Below, in pieces: positions 35,238 through 43,917 of a stretch of 64,000 nucleotides of DNA. Source of the stretch: Nodularia sp034931045 (GTDB lineage Bacteria > Cyanobacteriota > Cyanobacteriia > Cyanobacteriales > Nostocaceae); the NCBI RefSeq assembly GCF_034931045.1, contig NZ_JAYGHH010000004.1, positions 62,001 to 126,000 on the forward strand, given 5' to 3'. The position numbers and the translations under genes were made by a program. The notes under the pieces were generated by a model. That model worked only from the letters and a program-made list of their open reading frames with translations, was not told the origin of the DNA and searched no databases. The number at the start of each line of letters is the position of its first letter. Position 1 is the stretch's first letter.

Positions 35238-35895
35238 GATTTTTGCTTTGTAGTATCAAGCATTTTCAACTCTTGTCAATAAATTCTAGAGATGATCAAT
35301 CACCACAGCCTTTATTTGCTGAGTTTGCATAGTCGCAAGGTGAAAGATATGTACCACGGGACAGTGAAATATAATTTGCTCGCCGAAGCAGTGAGGGACT
35401 TCCAAATAAAAAAATACTCACTCACCCCACGCAAAAAATCTCTCAAAGTCTCATAACTCTGTGTCTGTGTGGTATGCACTTCGCGTAAAGCCTACGGTAT
35501 AGCTACGCTTAAAGCGGAGCTTTCGCTTGAGCGATATGTTTATTTGGATAATTTATTTCTTGGAAGTCCCTTAGATGGATCAATTCTCCATTACTTGCTA
35601 ATGGCAATATCCATTCAGCGACAACTACCCTGGAAGTGCTTTCTCAAACGGGCGGTTTGGAATCCTGAGCTTTTTAATCCAATTCGGCAGGCTTTGCACT
35701 TCAAGCCAAGCCGCCTGTTTCTTTAAACAGTTCTAAAAGTCAACCATTTGAAACATTGAATCCTGACTTGCGATAGAGTTATACATCTAAAATTTAAGTT
35801 GAATAGAATTAACTGACTAATAAATAAGTTGCAGCGATATTTCCACTAATATCTCGTATTTCATGAAGATTTAACATATCAGGGGTCAAACAAAT
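35238..35895. other. Intergenic region NDH-2-DUF4383
   Basis: About 660 bases. It holds a dispersed-repeat-like block (CTTCGCGTAAAGCCTACGG with AGCTACGCTTAAAGCGGAG, 35478-35530) and the structured element at 35633-35720. An open frame at 35469-35726 spans both and is not a credible gene. Confidence 0.5.
35633..35720. ncRNA. Candidate structured RNA or MITE-like element (pseudoknot-type pairing)
   Basis: A 15-bp stem pairs AAACGGGCGGTTTGG (35646-35660) with CCAAGCCGCCTGTTT (35706-35720); the only two non-Watson-Crick positions are both G-U wobbles. A second helix, GAAGTGC (35633-35639) with GCACTTC (35696-35702), crosses the first in A-B-A'-B' order, as in an H-type pseudoknot. Strand and function are unknown; a decayed mobile element end is the alternative. 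Confidence 0.4.
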
Positions 35896-36375
35896 ATGGA
35901 AAACATTCACTTAGCGAAAATGACAGAGCGTTACTGTGCTTTGAGCATTGGTGTTATTTATTTGCTATTAGGTTTAGCTGGATTTATACCACCTTTAGTT
36001 TCATTACCAGGAACAGGCGCACCTTATATCCCGGCTGATATAGCTCCTAATGCTTATGCGGCGGGATTCGGTTTAATCTTTGGGGTGATTCCCACTAATT
36101 TTTTGCATAACCTGATACATTGCGCTGTAGGATTTTGGGGAATTGCTTCTTACAACAACGCAAACAGCGCTCGCATCTTCAATCGTGTTTTTGCGGTTAC
36201 TTATGCCATACTCGCAATTATAGGATTTTTACCCTTTGCTAAGTCATTTTTTGGCTTAATGCCTATTTTTGGCATTAATGTTTGGCTAAATGCCATAGCT
36301 GCTATTTTTGCCGGCTATTACGGTATTGTCATTCCGGCAAAAATTATGGGTGTTAACGTATCACAAAACGTTTAA
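35896..36375 (+). CDS. DUF4383 family membrane protein
   Basis: A 159-residue polytopic membrane protein with four predicted membrane segments. Typical DUF4383 features are AKMTERYCALSIGVIYLLLGLAGFIPPL at the N-terminus and NFLHNLIHCAVGFWGIAS in the middle. The family is widespread in actinobacteria and cyanobacteria and has no known function. ATG 35896 gives the expected start. A strong terminator follows at 36431. Confidence 0.85.
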   Translation: MENIHLAKMTERYCALSIGVIYLLLGLAGFIPPLVSLPGTGAPYIPADIAPNAYAAGFGLIFGVIPTNFLHNLIHCAVGFWGIASYNNANSARIFNRVFAVTYAILAIIGFLPFAKSFFGLMPIFGINVWLNAIAAIFAGYYGIVIPAKIMGVNVSQNV

Positions 36376-36430
36376 CTAAAAATAAGCAAAAATTCGGAAA
36401 GGTAAATTTACCATTTATCCTGTTGAAAAA

Positions 36431-36466
36431 TCCAGAGGTATATAACGACTCTGGAGCTTTTTTTTG
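36431..36466 (+). terminator. Rho-independent terminator after the DUF4383 gene
   Basis: TCCAGAG (36431-36437) pairs perfectly with CTCTGGA (36449-36455), followed by GCTTTTTTTT. The structure is classic and lies 55 bases after the stop codon. Confidence 0.85.
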
Positions 36467-36591
36467 GGTGAATAACTAAAGAAATTTAGATAAGTGTTGA
36501 TCTATTGGCAAATCTTTCCGCAAATGCGCTGATATTTTTATTTTCCTTATTCCTAAATATCGCATAAATACGGTTACATTAGTTTGTACTT

Positions 36592-36879
36592 ATGAGCAAA
36601 ACTGCATTTATCGAGTTTATTAGGGTAAGTTTTATGAATAACCCTGCAAATACCATGATTCGAGTCAATTGGGAAATAGCTAAAGAAGTTGCACTTGATT
36701 GGGAGCGAGCCTCACTTACTGAAATCAGTGCTTATTGTTTAGAGATTTTGCAAGAGCTAGGATGTTCTAATACTGAACTTCCAGTTAATTTACAAACTCG
36801 TGAACAGCAGCTAAACTTTATCTTAGGCTTTGCATCTTTTGCTTTTGGGGAGGTACAAAATGTCCAAAGTTTTAATTAA
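36592..36879 (+). CDS. Small hypothetical protein (95 aa)
   Basis: Not recognised. A 95-residue, soluble, helix-rich protein without signal or membrane segment. A second possible start is the ATG at 36634, which would give an 81-residue protein (MNNPANTMIRVNWEIAKEVAL). Its end overlaps the next small gene by 20 bases, so the two are probably translated together. No toxin-antitoxin motif is evident. Confidence 0.6.
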   Translation: MSKTAFIEFIRVSFMNNPANTMIRVNWEIAKEVALDWERASLTEISAYCLEILQELGCSNTELPVNLQTREQQLNFILGFASFAFGEVQNVQSFN

Positions 36880-37078
36880 AAATACCTTAAATGAACCAGA
36901 ATTGGCGGAAGAAACTGCTATTCCGGCAACTGAACAAGAATTGTTGTTTTTAACTCAAAAACTTGCAGAATTAGAAATTCCTATTAAAGTTTTTTTGCAA
37001 GCAGTATCTATAGCTGCTTATGACTGTTCATCAGCTTTCCGCTACGCAGATAAATATTTGAATCTTGCCCAGAAATAA
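36860..37078 (+). CDS. Small hypothetical protein (72 aa)
   Basis: Not recognised. Starting at ATG 36860 (GGGGAGG site upstream) it gives 72 residues: MSKVLIKNTLNEPELAEETA, a helical middle (TEQELLFLTQKLAELEIPIKVFL) and AYDCSSAFRYADKYLNLAQK. It overlaps the upstream 95-residue gene by 20 bases. A clear terminator follows at 37126, supporting a two-gene unit. Confidence 0.6.
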   Translation: MSKVLIKNTLNEPELAEETAIPATEQELLFLTQKLAELEIPIKVFLQAVSIAAYDCSSAFRYADKYLNLAQK

Positions 37079-37125
37079 GAATAAAAACTCACTCTGGCGA
37101 CTAGAACTCTCGGCTACACAGACAA

Positions 37126-37151
37126 AACCCACCTGCGTGGGTTAATTTTTT
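37126..37151 (+). terminator. Rho-independent terminator after the two small genes
   Basis: AACCCAC (37126-37132) pairs with GTGGGTT (37137-37143) around CTGC, followed by AATTTTTTAT, 47 bases past the stop codon. Confidence 0.8.
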
Positions 37152-37154
37152 ATG

Positions 37155-37250
37155 AATCCGTCTTTATGGACTTCCCTACAGGAAACCGCTACGCGTCATG
37201 TTTGTGTAGTAGCGTTCTCCCTTGGCGTGGCGTAGCCATATTATATTTGC
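37155..37250. repeat. Dispersed-repeat-like block rich in GCTACGC / GGCGTAGCC
   Basis: A GC-rich block (CTTCCCTACAGGAAACCGC, CTACGCGTCATG, GTAGCGTTCTCCCTTGGCG, GTGGCGTAGCC) in an otherwise AT-rich gap. It is of the same type as the block at 35478-35530. I see no gene in it. Confidence 0.5.
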
Positions 37251-37388
37251 GCCATACTTTTCAAATATCCTCTGCTTCCGTGCCTCTTTGGAAGTTGGCA
37301 ACTATAACTATTGAAACCACAGATAGAAGACAATACTGATAAGATTCAGTAATCTGAGGCTAGTGACTCGAAGATCAGGAAAATACCA

Positions 37389-38108
37389 GTGGTTCCAATT
37401 AAAGATAAAAATCCGACACAAATCACGCCTTATGTCACTTATGGACTAATTACGGCTAACATTTTGGCTTTTCTTTACGAAGCAAGTCTTCCGCCCCAAG
37501 CATTAAATCAATTCTTTCATCTTGCGGCTGTAGTTCCCAAAGAACTTACCTTAAGTTTTTCTGGAATATCTGTCAATCAGCCAGTACCAGAATGGGCAAC
37601 TTTAATTACTGCCCAATTTTTGCATGGTGGTTTCTTACATCTAGCCGGAAATATGCTGTTTCTCTGGGTTTTTGGGAACAATATTGAAGAAAAGTTAGGC
37701 CGTGCTAAATATTTACTATTTTATTTATCTTGTGGTGCGTTGGCATCCTTGGCACAATGGTTCTTCGCTCAAGATTCTACCATTCCTTCATTGGGAGCAA
37801 GTGGTGCGATCGCTGGCGTTATGGGGGCATATATTTTGCGGTTTCCCCAAGTCGAAATTATCGGCGTAGTGCCTTTAGGATTTTTCTTTCCCTCTTTTCG
37901 GGTTCCAGCATATTTCTTTTTGGGATTTTGGTTTATCCAACAGGCTTTTTACGGAATAGCCAGTTTAGAAGCACCCACAAATATCGGTATGGAAAGTGGT
38001 GGTATTGCCTATTGGGCCCATGCGGCAGGTTTTGTCTTTGGGGCAGTTCTTGGCCCACTGCTGGGTTTATTTAGCGACAAATCCAAAGCCGAATCTGTAT
38101 CTAGTTAA
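37389..38108 (+). CDS. Rhomboid family intramembrane serine protease (copy 1)
   Basis: A 239-residue polytopic protease that cleaves membrane proteins within the bilayer. The catalytic serine is in GASGAIAGVMGAY (S138) and the histidine in YWAHAAGFVFG (H211). Also present are the family's QFLHGGFLHLAGNMLFLWVFGNNIE and six to seven membrane segments. The start is a GTG at 37389 giving VVPIKDKNPTQITPYVTYGLI, matching copy 2. The neighbouring gene is a clear paralogue in the same orientation. Confidence 0.93.
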   Translation: MVPIKDKNPTQITPYVTYGLITANILAFLYEASLPPQALNQFFHLAAVVPKELTLSFSGISVNQPVPEWATLITAQFLHGGFLHLAGNMLFLWVFGNNIEEKLGRAKYLLFYLSCGALASLAQWFFAQDSTIPSLGASGAIAGVMGAYILRFPQVEIIGVVPLGFFFPSFRVPAYFFLGFWFIQQAFYGIASLEAPTNIGMESGGIAYWAHAAGFVFGAVLGPLLGLFSDKSKAESVSS

Positions 38109-38218
38109 GTTTTAAAATTTCAACAGTTTATCATCCAGATGTGATTTGTCACTTCTTAGCACTTTCCTATGGCAACACAGGCTATATTGCAAATAATCGA
38201 TAATTAGGAAAAACACCT

Positions 38219-38890
38219 GTGTTTCCCCTCCATGATGAAAATCCGACGCGAATTACCCCGTATTTCACTTACGGGTTGATTGGCTTAAATATTGTAGTCT
38301 TTCTGCATGAAGTCAGTCTATCAAGTGGTCAATTAGAGCAATTTTTTCGGATATATGCGGTAATACCACGAGAGTTAACCAATAACTTTGCCCAAGAGTG
38401 GACAACTTTATTTACGTCACAATTCTTACACGGTGGTTGGTGGCATCTGATTTCAAATATGGTGTTTCTCTGGGTCTTTGGTAACAATATTGAAGACCGG
38501 ATGGGACATTTCAAGTATTTGATTTTTTATCTAGCGTGCGGTGCTTTAGCGGCCTTGTGCCAGTGGTTTATTAGTATGGATTCTATTATACCCTCTTTAG
38601 GCGCTAGTGGTGCGATCTCCGGGGTTCTCGGTGCTTATGTAATCCGTTTCCCACAAGCTAGAATTTTAACCCTAGTCTTTTTAGGTTTTTTCATCACCAC
38701 CATCAGGATTCCAGCTATAGTTCTCATCGGGATTTTTGTGATCCAGAATGTGATATCGGGTCTTCTCAGCTTGCAAGCAGCAGCTAATATGACTGTGGAA
38801 TCAGGCGGAGTTGCTTATTGGGCGCACATCGGCGGCTTTGCTTTCGGGTTAATTTTGGCTCCATTATTCGGGTTATTTCGGCGCGACTAA
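38219..38890 (+). CDS. Rhomboid family intramembrane serine protease (copy 2)
   Basis: A 223-residue rhomboid, paralogue of the upstream gene. The catalytic pair is S130 (GASGAISGVLGAY) and H203 (YWAHIGGFAFG), with SQFLHGGWWHLISNMVFLWVFGNNIED conserved. It lacks the roughly 12-residue insertion seen before PVPEWATLI in copy 1. The start is a GTG at 38219, as in copy 1. The two genes are 110 bases apart and arose by tandem duplication; both look active. Confidence 0.93.
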   Translation: MFPLHDENPTRITPYFTYGLIGLNIVVFLHEVSLSSGQLEQFFRIYAVIPRELTNNFAQEWTTLFTSQFLHGGWWHLISNMVFLWVFGNNIEDRMGHFKYLIFYLACGALAALCQWFISMDSIIPSLGASGAISGVLGAYVIRFPQARILTLVFLGFFITTIRIPAIVLIGIFVIQNVISGLLSLQAAANMTVESGGVAYWAHIGGFAFGLILAPLFGLFRRD

Positions 38891-38935
38891 TTAGACACTA
38901 CCCGCGAAACCCAATTTTGCGGTAAGTCTCAAGTA

Positions 38936-39003
38936 TATAGAAACTGCCAAGGCTGTTAGGTTAGAGTTGATTGCTGGAAGTCTTTTAAGCAACTGAGTTT
39001 CTA
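38936..39003. repeat. Dispersed repeat, copy 2
   Basis: Matches the repeat at 1731-1800 (shared AACTGCCAAGGCTGTTAGGT, then GTTGATTGCT). It lies just after the second rhomboid gene, in the gap to the convergent Wzc-like gene. Confidence 0.6.
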
Positions 39004-39058
39004 AGTTGCTCAACACCTTGCTACCACTTTAAGCGCAGCCATTTTACAAACTCTCCAC

Positions 39059-41239
39059 TCAGTTCTGATTGGCACTTGCAGAAACTTCTGAAAAAATTAT
39101 TGGCTTTTCCTCAGTTAAAGTAGGCTGAGGTTGGGAAACGAATATATCAGCACCGTTAATGATAACTCCTAACAAACCCAGTTCAGATTCAACTAATTGG
39201 TCAATAGCTTCTCCTAACATATTTTCTTGTGTATGGTTGGGACGTGCTACTAATACTATGCCATCACTATAGGGCTGGATTAACAAAGCATCATTGGACA
39301 AACTGAGGGCAGTAGTATCTAAGATTACTAAATCAAAGCGTTCCCTGGCATCCTCCATCAGCCGTCGCATTTCGCTTGATTCAAGAATGGCAGCAGATTG
39401 ACGCACAAGACCAGGGCTAGGAATAATGTATAAATTTTCTACATCAGGAACCAAGCGGATACATTCATTCAATCGAGAATAATAACGCAGGGGTTCAAAA
39501 TGGGCATCAGGATCGGGAGTCACATTTAAGGATAAAGCATGAGAGGGTAATGTCTGTGACGGGCTATGCCTACGCAAATCTGTTTCGATTATTAAGGTTC
39601 TTTTACCAGCCAGGGCAGATGCAATACCTAAGTTATAAGCGCTGACTGTTTTACCTTCTTGACTACTCGTGCTAGTCATCAACAGCACTTTTAAATCTTT
39701 ACCACCAATCCGGCGCAAATTGCTGCGGAACTTTTCATAAAACTCCAAATAGGGAGAATCAGGGGAAAGTATTACAGGTAAGGCTTCGCGGTCTAAATCA
39801 TCAACAGGCATTAAAGGCAATTCTCCCAGAAGGGTAACTTCCCGTTGTCTGAGGCTATCACGAATATCCTCCTTGGTTTTAAAAGTACCTTCCAGAGAAC
39901 CCAACAAAAATATTACCCCGCCGCCAACTAGTAATCCCAAGAAACTACCAATACCCAAAGTCAGAGGTACACTCTGAGGTTTACTCGCATTGCTGACAAC
40001 ATTAGGTATTTGAGCAACTGTTAAGCTACTTACCGTTTCTGCCTCTGCTGCTTTAGAATCTGTCAGCTTTGCCTGCATTTGATCAAAAATCGCTTTTTTC
40101 AGTGCTACTTCCTGTTCTAAACGCGATCGCTCTAGTTGCTTGTTGGGTATTTGAGAATACTCTTGCCGTAATCGTTCTTCTTCTCTAATTTGTTGAGATA
40201 ATTGTTGTTCGAGTGTTTCTTTTTGGGTTTCCAAAGCTACCATCTGATTGGCCAGCTGTTGTCGGGCTGGATCTAAGTTGCTTTGGGCGCGGATACCCGA
40301 AACATTTCCAGGTAGAGGAGCCGCCGTACCCCCACCCCCTACGACCTCAGCCGCACGTTGTTGCAGTAATTCTTCAATAGATTGCTTCTGACGCACCAAT
40401 TGAATCATATTGGGGTTTTCTGGTCGTAAATCTTTACTAAGTAAACTGATTTGAGATTCTACTTGATAAATTTGCGATCGCAAGTTAGCCAGAATAGGAT
40501 CAGCACTCAAAGCCGAAGAAACATAGGCTTGTGCCACAGTTAAACCCAATTTTTCTTGTAAACTGCTCAGTTGGGCATCAATCCCGGCAATAGTTAGTTG
40601 AATTAACCGTTGCTGATTTTGGCTACTAGTTACTCCACCCAGCAAACTACCATTTTCAGCCGCTAATATTGCCGGACGCTCCCGACGGTCATACTGTTCC
40701 AGCCTCTGTTCTGCTGCTTCGAGTTCTGATTTTGCCTGCGGTATGCGCTCATTAATTTTTTCTATAATTGCGTTTAATCGCCCAGTATTAATCTCACCAC
40801 TCAGCGTAATCATAGCTTGCATTAATTCCTGCAATATTTGCTGCGCTCGCTTAGGGTTAGTATCTTGATATTTCAACTCAATAATTGTGGATAGCAGTTG
40901 CCCTGTGTCGCTTCTCTGTGGTAGACGCAGAGCCACATTTGCACCAATAGTGCTTGGTTTCACACTCACTTTCGCCGCTACAAGTTCAATAATCTGGTCT
41001 GACAGCAAAATTTGCCGAGTCAGTTCTTGTCCTTGTTGTTGAATTTCACTACCAGTTACCGAGAATGAAACCGGCGGACGAGTGTAAGAAAGTGCAGCAT
41101 CTGCTACGTAACTGGGTGGTGGTTCTGGCTGTGTCGCCACTATTGTTGACCCTGCAAGTACTAAAGCAAAACTGCCCAATCCAATCCATTTATATTTTTC
41201 AAAAGCAATCAGATAACGCTTAACAATTGGTGGAGCCAT
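39059..41239 (-). CDS. Wzc-like polysaccharide co-polymerase with CpsD/BY-kinase-type ATPase domain
   Basis: A 726-residue inner-membrane protein that couples chain-length control to exopolysaccharide export. It has a Wzz-type N-terminal part with a membrane segment (about 15-35), a long periplasmic coiled coil (about 140-400), and a second membrane segment (about 425-445). A cytoplasmic ATPase domain follows, with Walker A STSSQEGKT, Walker A' IIETDLRRHSPS and the Walker B region FDLVILDTTAL. The C-terminus lacks the Tyr cluster used for autophosphorylation, so it may act as an ATPase rather than a tyrosine kinase. I prefer ATG 41239 over the in-frame TTG 41245. Confidence 0.9.
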   Translation of the reverse strand: MAPPIVKRYLIAFEKYKWIGLGSFALVLAGSTIVATQPEPPPSYVADAALSYTRPPVSFSVTGSEIQQQGQELTRQILLSDQIIELVAAKVSVKPSTIGANVALRLPQRSDTGQLLSTIIELKYQDTNPKRAQQILQELMQAMITLSGEINTGRLNAIIEKINERIPQAKSELEAAEQRLEQYDRRERPAILAAENGSLLGGVTSSQNQQRLIQLTIAGIDAQLSSLQEKLGLTVAQAYVSSALSADPILANLRSQIYQVESQISLLSKDLRPENPNMIQLVRQKQSIEELLQQRAAEVVGGGGTAAPLPGNVSGIRAQSNLDPARQQLANQMVALETQKETLEQQLSQQIREEERLRQEYSQIPNKQLERSRLEQEVALKKAIFDQMQAKLTDSKAAEAETVSSLTVAQIPNVVSNASKPQSVPLTLGIGSFLGLLVGGGVIFLLGSLEGTFKTKEDIRDSLRQREVTLLGELPLMPVDDLDREALPVILSPDSPYLEFYEKFRSNLRRIGGKDLKVLLMTSTSSQEGKTVSAYNLGIASALAGKRTLIIETDLRRHSPSQTLPSHALSLNVTPDPDAHFEPLRYYSRLNECIRLVPDVENLYIIPSPGLVRQSAAILESSEMRRLMEDARERFDLVILDTTALSLSNDALLIQPYSDGIVLVARPNHTQENMLGEAIDQLVESELGLLGVIINGADIFVSQPQPTLTEEKPIIFSEVSASANQN

Positions 41240-41326
41240 AATCAAAAATTCAAAATTTAAACTTCAACACTGTTCCCATAGCATAGATCCTCCATTAGCC
41301 CAGCTCTCCCAAAAGTAGCAAGAGGA

Positions 41327-41548
41327 ACTACAAACTACGAACTACGAACTACGAATTACGAATTACGAACTACGAATTACGAATTACGAACTACGAACTA
41401 CGAACNNNNNNNNNNNNNNNNNNNNNNNNNNNNNNNNNNNNNNNNNNNNNNNNNNNNNNNNNNNNNNNNNNNNNNNNNNNNNNNNNNNNNNNNNNNNNNN
41501 NNNNNNNNNNNNNNNNNNNNNNNNNNNNNCGAATTACGAATTACCTCC
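41327..41548. repeat. Heptamer array CTACGAA/TTACGAA interrupted by an assembly gap
   Basis: At least eleven 7-base units (CTACGAA, TTACGAA) run into 124 N (41406-41529), and the same units reappear on the far side up to the stop codon of the polysaccharide export gene. The assembler evidently failed on the array. The TTA of the last unit supplies the stop codon (TAA) of the minus-strand gene. Confidence 0.9.
41406..41529. other. Assembly gap (124 N) within a heptamer array
   Basis: Flanked on both sides by CTACGAA/TTACGAA units, so the missing sequence is most likely more of the same array. Confidence 0.95.
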
Positions 41549-42914
41549 CACCACCACCAAAGTTTTCAAAGAAATTGAGGAAAGACCGTATATTGAAAAA
41601 AGGCTGTGTAATAGTAGTGAGAAGATTAGAAAGTCTCCCGACTAAATTGCGTCCCACAACAATGACATCATTATCTTGAAGTGGCACATTTTGAGATACA
41701 TCCCCAGCTAAAGCCCTTCTTGCATCCAATTTCTGGGTGACAGCCTTACCTTGTTCGGGATCGAAGCGAACTAGGGCAATATCCCGGAGATTAGCATTAT
41801 CTAAATTTATTCCTCCTAAAACATCTATAAACTTGCTGCCATTAGGTAATGCTTGCGTCACCATTCCTGACACAGTATAGTTTAAAACCCGGACGCGAAT
41901 TTGTGGTACAGCCAGGGATGAACGAGCCACTAAGTTGCGATCGTAACCGTCATCCGTACCAATTTCTTGACGTGGGACAATGATGGCATCACCATCTTGT
42001 AAGCGTAAAGTTGGTAGTGATCCATTATTCTGCAAGACTGCATACAAGTCCACAGTTTGTGAAATCACAGAACCATCTATCAACCTCCGACGGACTTTTA
42101 CTTGTCGCAGGTCGGCGCTCACTGTAGAACCACCTGCAATGAACAGAGCATCAGCAACACGGGGGGTTGGGGAAGAAACAGGATAAATTCCTGGTCGAAA
42201 CACTTCACCGCTAATAGTAACTTGCACTGGTCGTGGTGTTGCCAGGGACACCACCAAAAGCGGTTCAACCAAAATATTGCTTAAACTCAAGCGAATTTTT
42301 TCTTGTGCTTCGGTCAAACTCAAGCCTTGTAAAGAAAGTGTCCCCACTTGCGGAACGACTATATTACCTTCTAAATCAATTTGAGCTTGAAAACTTGAAT
42401 CTGGGCGCTGTCCTATTAAAGATAAAACTATTACAGGATCGATCACAAAACGATCTAGCGACACCCGAATTTTTTCTTGTGCTGCTTCTAAAGTTAAACC
42501 TTGTAATGACACTGTGCCGAGTAGCGGCACAATAATATTGCCTTCTGGATTAATTGAGGATTGAAAACTTAAATCAGGGAAACGCTGAACCGCAACGCTA
42601 ATTACATCTCCTGGCCCTAAGCGATAGGGGCCAGGCGGGCGCTGAAACATAACACTAATTACATCTCCTGGCCCCAAAAGATAGCGGTTGAGTTGGGGAG
42701 AAACCTCATTATTCAAACCCTCAGAATCTGGTGGAGGAAAGGGTAGTTGTAACCGTGGTTGTACTTCAACAGCACCGGACGGGAGGGAGGGTAATTGCCC
42801 TGTCAATTGATCAGGTGTCGATAAAGACTGGGCAACAACAGGATGCACAATAGTGGTCAATAAAATACTTGTTTGAAAACTAACAAAATATAGAGCGCTA
42901 AATGATACACGCAT
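41541..42914 (-). CDS. Wza-like polysaccharide export protein (SLBB) with duplicated export domain
   Basis: A 457-residue outer-membrane or periplasmic exporter. It has a signal peptide (1-29, ending VVAQS), a Pro-rich segment, then the Poly_export domain. The motif LGPGDVISV occurs twice, at 80 and 99. The block FPDLSFQSSINPEGNIIVPLLG (about 112-171) is repeated as DSSFQAQIDLEGNIVVPQVG (172-230), so there are two copies of the export beta-domain. SLBB modules follow (VTISGEVFRPGIYPV from 232, VSGMVTQALPNGSKFIDVLGG near 345). Its stop codon comes from a heptamer unit. It lies upstream of the Wzc-like gene and probably pairs with it. Confidence 0.9.
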   Translation of the reverse strand: MRVSFSALYFVSFQTSILLTTIVHPVVAQSLSTPDQLTGQLPSLPSGAVEVQPRLQLPFPPPDSEGLNNEVSPQLNRYLLGPGDVISVMFQRPPGPYRLGPGDVISVAVQRFPDLSFQSSINPEGNIIVPLLGTVSLQGLTLEAAQEKIRVSLDRFVIDPVIVLSLIGQRPDSSFQAQIDLEGNIVVPQVGTLSLQGLSLTEAQEKIRLSLSNILVEPLLVVSLATPRPVQVTISGEVFRPGIYPVSSPTPRVADALFIAGGSTVSADLRQVKVRRRLIDGSVISQTVDLYAVLQNNGSLPTLRLQDGDAIIVPRQEIGTDDGYDRNLVARSSLAVPQIRVRVLNYTVSGMVTQALPNGSKFIDVLGGINLDNANLRDIALVRFDPEQGKAVTQKLDARRALAGDVSQNVPLQDNDVIVVGRNLVGRLSNLLTTITQPFFNIRSFLNFFENFGGGGR

Positions 42915-43062
42915 ATCAGAAATGGAATCCTGGTAAAACTGAGATGAAAGTAAATTCTACCGATTGATGATTTTACTCTGAAGACATTTTAAATCTTTAA
43001 AGGGACAATGTTGTTAATAACTTTGTGCTTTATTGTTGCTGCACAAACGCATTCTCCCTTTT

Positions 43063-43785
43063 CTAAAAAGGACTGGCCATCAATGTAGCTTGTATTGTTT
43101 TACCAATAGACTGAGCTAAGTCCCAAGTAGTTTCCACATCACCTAAAGGTTCCATAGGAATCATGATGCTGATACTCACCCAAGGAACACGATTTTTCTG
43201 CCATTGAGCTAATTGGTCTGCCACAAACCAGCGCACAGGCGATGGATATCCGCCATTTGGGGTGGCGTACCATTGCAAAACAGCGAAAGTTTCCTGTTGA
43301 GTGGAGACGCGAAAGAACCTTGCTTCTACCTTAATTTCTTTATTTGATTCTGATGTTGGGGGCGGTTGGACAGTAAATTCCGCAGAGCGAAATTGAGCTA
43401 TATCCCATCTTTGCCAGCGAGATTTTCCCCAGCTATTAATATCAGTCCACTCTACCTCTGGCTGATCCATCGGGCCATTTTGTGGATGCAAAAGTAATAT
43501 TGCCCGGTTTTGAGTGCCTTCTTGCTTGAGAATTTGCAATGACCATTTATTAGTACCTACAAATTGTTCTGCTTGTTCAACAGTTTGCCAATTAGGAATG
43601 GTAATCCCGGTTGTACGTATCTTTCTCAATTCTGTCAGATTAGGAACAGGTGGTGGTTGTTTCCATTGCCACTGTCCTGTCAGGTATCCGGGAACTCCTG
43701 AGATTACCAATAGTATTAGTAACAACAACAGTACTGCTAGGTGAGTTAGTTGCTTTGCTTTCAAAAACTGTGATAAGGGATTCAT
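43063..43785 (-). CDS. Cyanoexosortase-associated protein (EpsI-like)
   Basis: A 240-residue protein with one N-terminal membrane segment (about 14-34) and a periplasmic domain related to EpsI/exosortase-associated proteins (VPGYLTGQWQW, IPNWQTVEQAEQFVG, VLQWYATPNGGYPSPVRWFVADQLAQW). It follows the exosortase gene on the same strand at about 130 bases, the usual arrangement for the cyanoexosortase B system. The role is presumably to assist the exosortase or its substrates. I prefer ATG 43785 over TTG 43791. Confidence 0.8.
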   Translation of the reverse strand: MNPLSQFLKAKQLTHLAVLLLLLILLVISGVPGYLTGQWQWKQPPPVPNLTELRKIRTTGITIPNWQTVEQAEQFVGTNKWSLQILKQEGTQNRAILLLHPQNGPMDQPEVEWTDINSWGKSRWQRWDIAQFRSAEFTVQPPPTSESNKEIKVEARFFRVSTQQETFAVLQWYATPNGGYPSPVRWFVADQLAQWQKNRVPWVSISIMIPMEPLGDVETTWDLAQSIGKTIQATLMASPF

Positions 43786-43917
43786 CAGCAAAAATTGCCA
43801 TATTTATGCAAAATCTTACTTGAAAAATGCCCCAAAAATTTATGTATAAAATTGTTGAATGCAGTCGGAGAAGTCAAAAGAAATTTTGGGTAAGTCTTTC
43901 CCCGTTGTTTGTTTTCT

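Noticed and set aside
35469..35726. Open frame of 85 codons after NDH-2
   Set aside because: It crosses a dispersed-repeat block and both arms of the pseudoknot-like element; composition is not protein-like and no start signal is present.
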